NCBI GenBank assembly: GCA_018715425.1 | Contig: DVLR01000216.1 | Span: 1 to 5,857 of the forward strand | Origin: Candidatus Merdenecus merdavium | GTDB taxonomy: Bacteria > Bacillota > Clostridia > Lachnospirales > Lachnospiraceae | Length of the DNA: 5,857 bases | Reading direction: 5' to 3' | Shown here: piece after piece, positions 5,623 through 5,857 of the stretch | How positions within the stretch are numbered: the stretch's first letter is position 1 | How the letters are laid out: each line of letters opens with the position of its first letter | Made by a program: the position numbers and the translations under genes | The notes under the pieces: generated by a model | Seen by the model: only the letters and a program-made list of their open reading frames with translations | Databases searched by the model: none | Told to the model about the DNA's origin: nothing

Positions 5623-5651
5623 ATATTAACAGCAAATAGATACAACCACAA
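5623..5651 (-). promoter_or_regulatory. Possible rrf2 promoter
   Basis: On the minus strand, TTGTGG (5646-5651) is 17 bases from TAATAT (5623-5628). Both are weak matches (3 and 4 of 6), which could suit a regulated gene. Transcription would start near 5616, leaving a leader of about 52 bases. Confidence 0.35.
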
Positions 5652-5663
5652 GTATATCTATTT
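5634..5663. repeat. 9-bp inverted repeat spanning the rrf2 -35 region
   Basis: AAATAGATA (5634-5642) and TATCTATTT (5655-5663) are exact reverse complements around 12 bases. The proposed -35 box lies in the gap. On the plus strand a T run follows the second arm, giving a terminator-like look, but no plus-strand gene precedes it. A second operator for a regulator is an alternative. Confidence 0.4.
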
Positions 5664-5691
5664 TTTTATATATCTCAATCATTTGCTCCAC

Positions 5692-5731
5692 GTTATAGCA
5701 TCAGCTATAGGAGAAATTGGCTCTCTATAAC
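5692..5731. repeat. Overlapping inverted repeats built from CTATA words
   Basis: TATAGC (5694-5699) and GCTATA (5704-5709) form a 6-bp palindrome around ATCA. GTTATAG (5692-5698) also matches CTATAAC (5725-5731) as an inverted repeat across 40 bp. The middle copy, with GAG (5710-5713), can also pair with CTCTCTATA (5721-5729) using one bulge. The possible pairings exclude one another. The cluster is about 40 bp upstream of the proposed rrf2 -35 box. Confidence 0.4.
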
Positions 5732-5809
5732 AGGAGTTTTGTAACTTTAAGTATGATGAAATCTTTAAGTTTCTAAATTAAGATATAATAAACAATTTCC
5801 CCATAAAAT

Positions 5810-5840
5810 TAACAAAAGATTGCCACTTTTTTAGCAATCT
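5810..5840 (-). terminator. Weak Rho-independent terminator of a gene beyond the right edge
   Basis: On the minus strand, AGATTGC (5834-5840) pairs with GCAATCT (5817-5823) around a 10-base loop and is followed by TTTTGTT. The stem is short and low in GC. The T run lies on the left, so it would end a minus-strand gene located past 5857. That gene is not in the window. Confidence 0.5.
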
Positions 5841-5857
5841 CATTTTAACTTATCTTT

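Noticed and set aside
5745..5770. Direct repeat CTTTAAGT at 5745-5752 and 5763-5770
   Set aside because: Eight AT-rich bases repeated once is not significant, and no third copy is present.
5784..5789. Plus-strand TATAAT that could be a -10 box
   Set aside because: There is no -35 match at a normal distance and no plus-strand gene follows before the window ends.

Overview
The window is clearly AT-rich, and every gene I can support lies on the minus strand, so transcription runs right to left in the printed orientation. Gene content, GGAG-type ribosome binding sites and the protein sequences (PcrA with its C-terminal Tudor-like tail, an RlmD/RlmCD-type methyltransferase, an Rrf2 regulator) point to a low-GC Firmicute. 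A clostridial, Lachnospiraceae-like genome is my best guess from general familiarity, not from a search.

In the direction of transcription (high to low coordinates): a weak terminator at 5810-5840 closes a gene lying beyond the right edge. A symmetry-rich intergenic region (about 5565-5800) follows and holds the promoter and likely operators of a cysteine-free Rrf2-family repressor (5139-5564), which ends in its own terminator. A short spacer carries a near-consensus promoter and a leader hairpin for the DNA helicase gene pcrA (2611-4821). After pcrA comes a 75-residue single-pass membrane protein with a very acidic tail (2252-2479). It has its own extended -10 promoter and a strong terminator, and it may also receive read-through from pcrA, since no terminator is visible between them. 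Another spacer, with a perfect 17-bp palindrome and a doubtful 28-codon reading frame, leads to the rRNA uracil-5-methyltransferase gene (589-1971, GTG start), which ends in a terminator almost touching its stop codon.

Left of that terminator the character changes to accessory DNA. There are degenerate TCAACTCACT repeats resembling the ends of IS21-type elements, then a 69-residue XRE-type regulator with a palindrome over its -10 region. That gene is coupled to the first 16 codons of what looks like a DNA cytosine-5 methyltransferase running off the left edge.

The core genes serve genome maintenance (pcrA) and ribosome modification (rlmD). They are probably separate transcription units, apart from a possible pcrA-acidic protein unit. 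The two regulators each have symmetric DNA at or near their own promoters, consistent with autoregulation. I found no CRISPR array, tRNA, rRNA or intact mobile element. The most interesting items are the regulator-methyltransferase pair cut by the left edge, the acidic membrane microprotein, and the cluster of inverted repeats upstream of the Rrf2 gene. None of these is proof of a new system.
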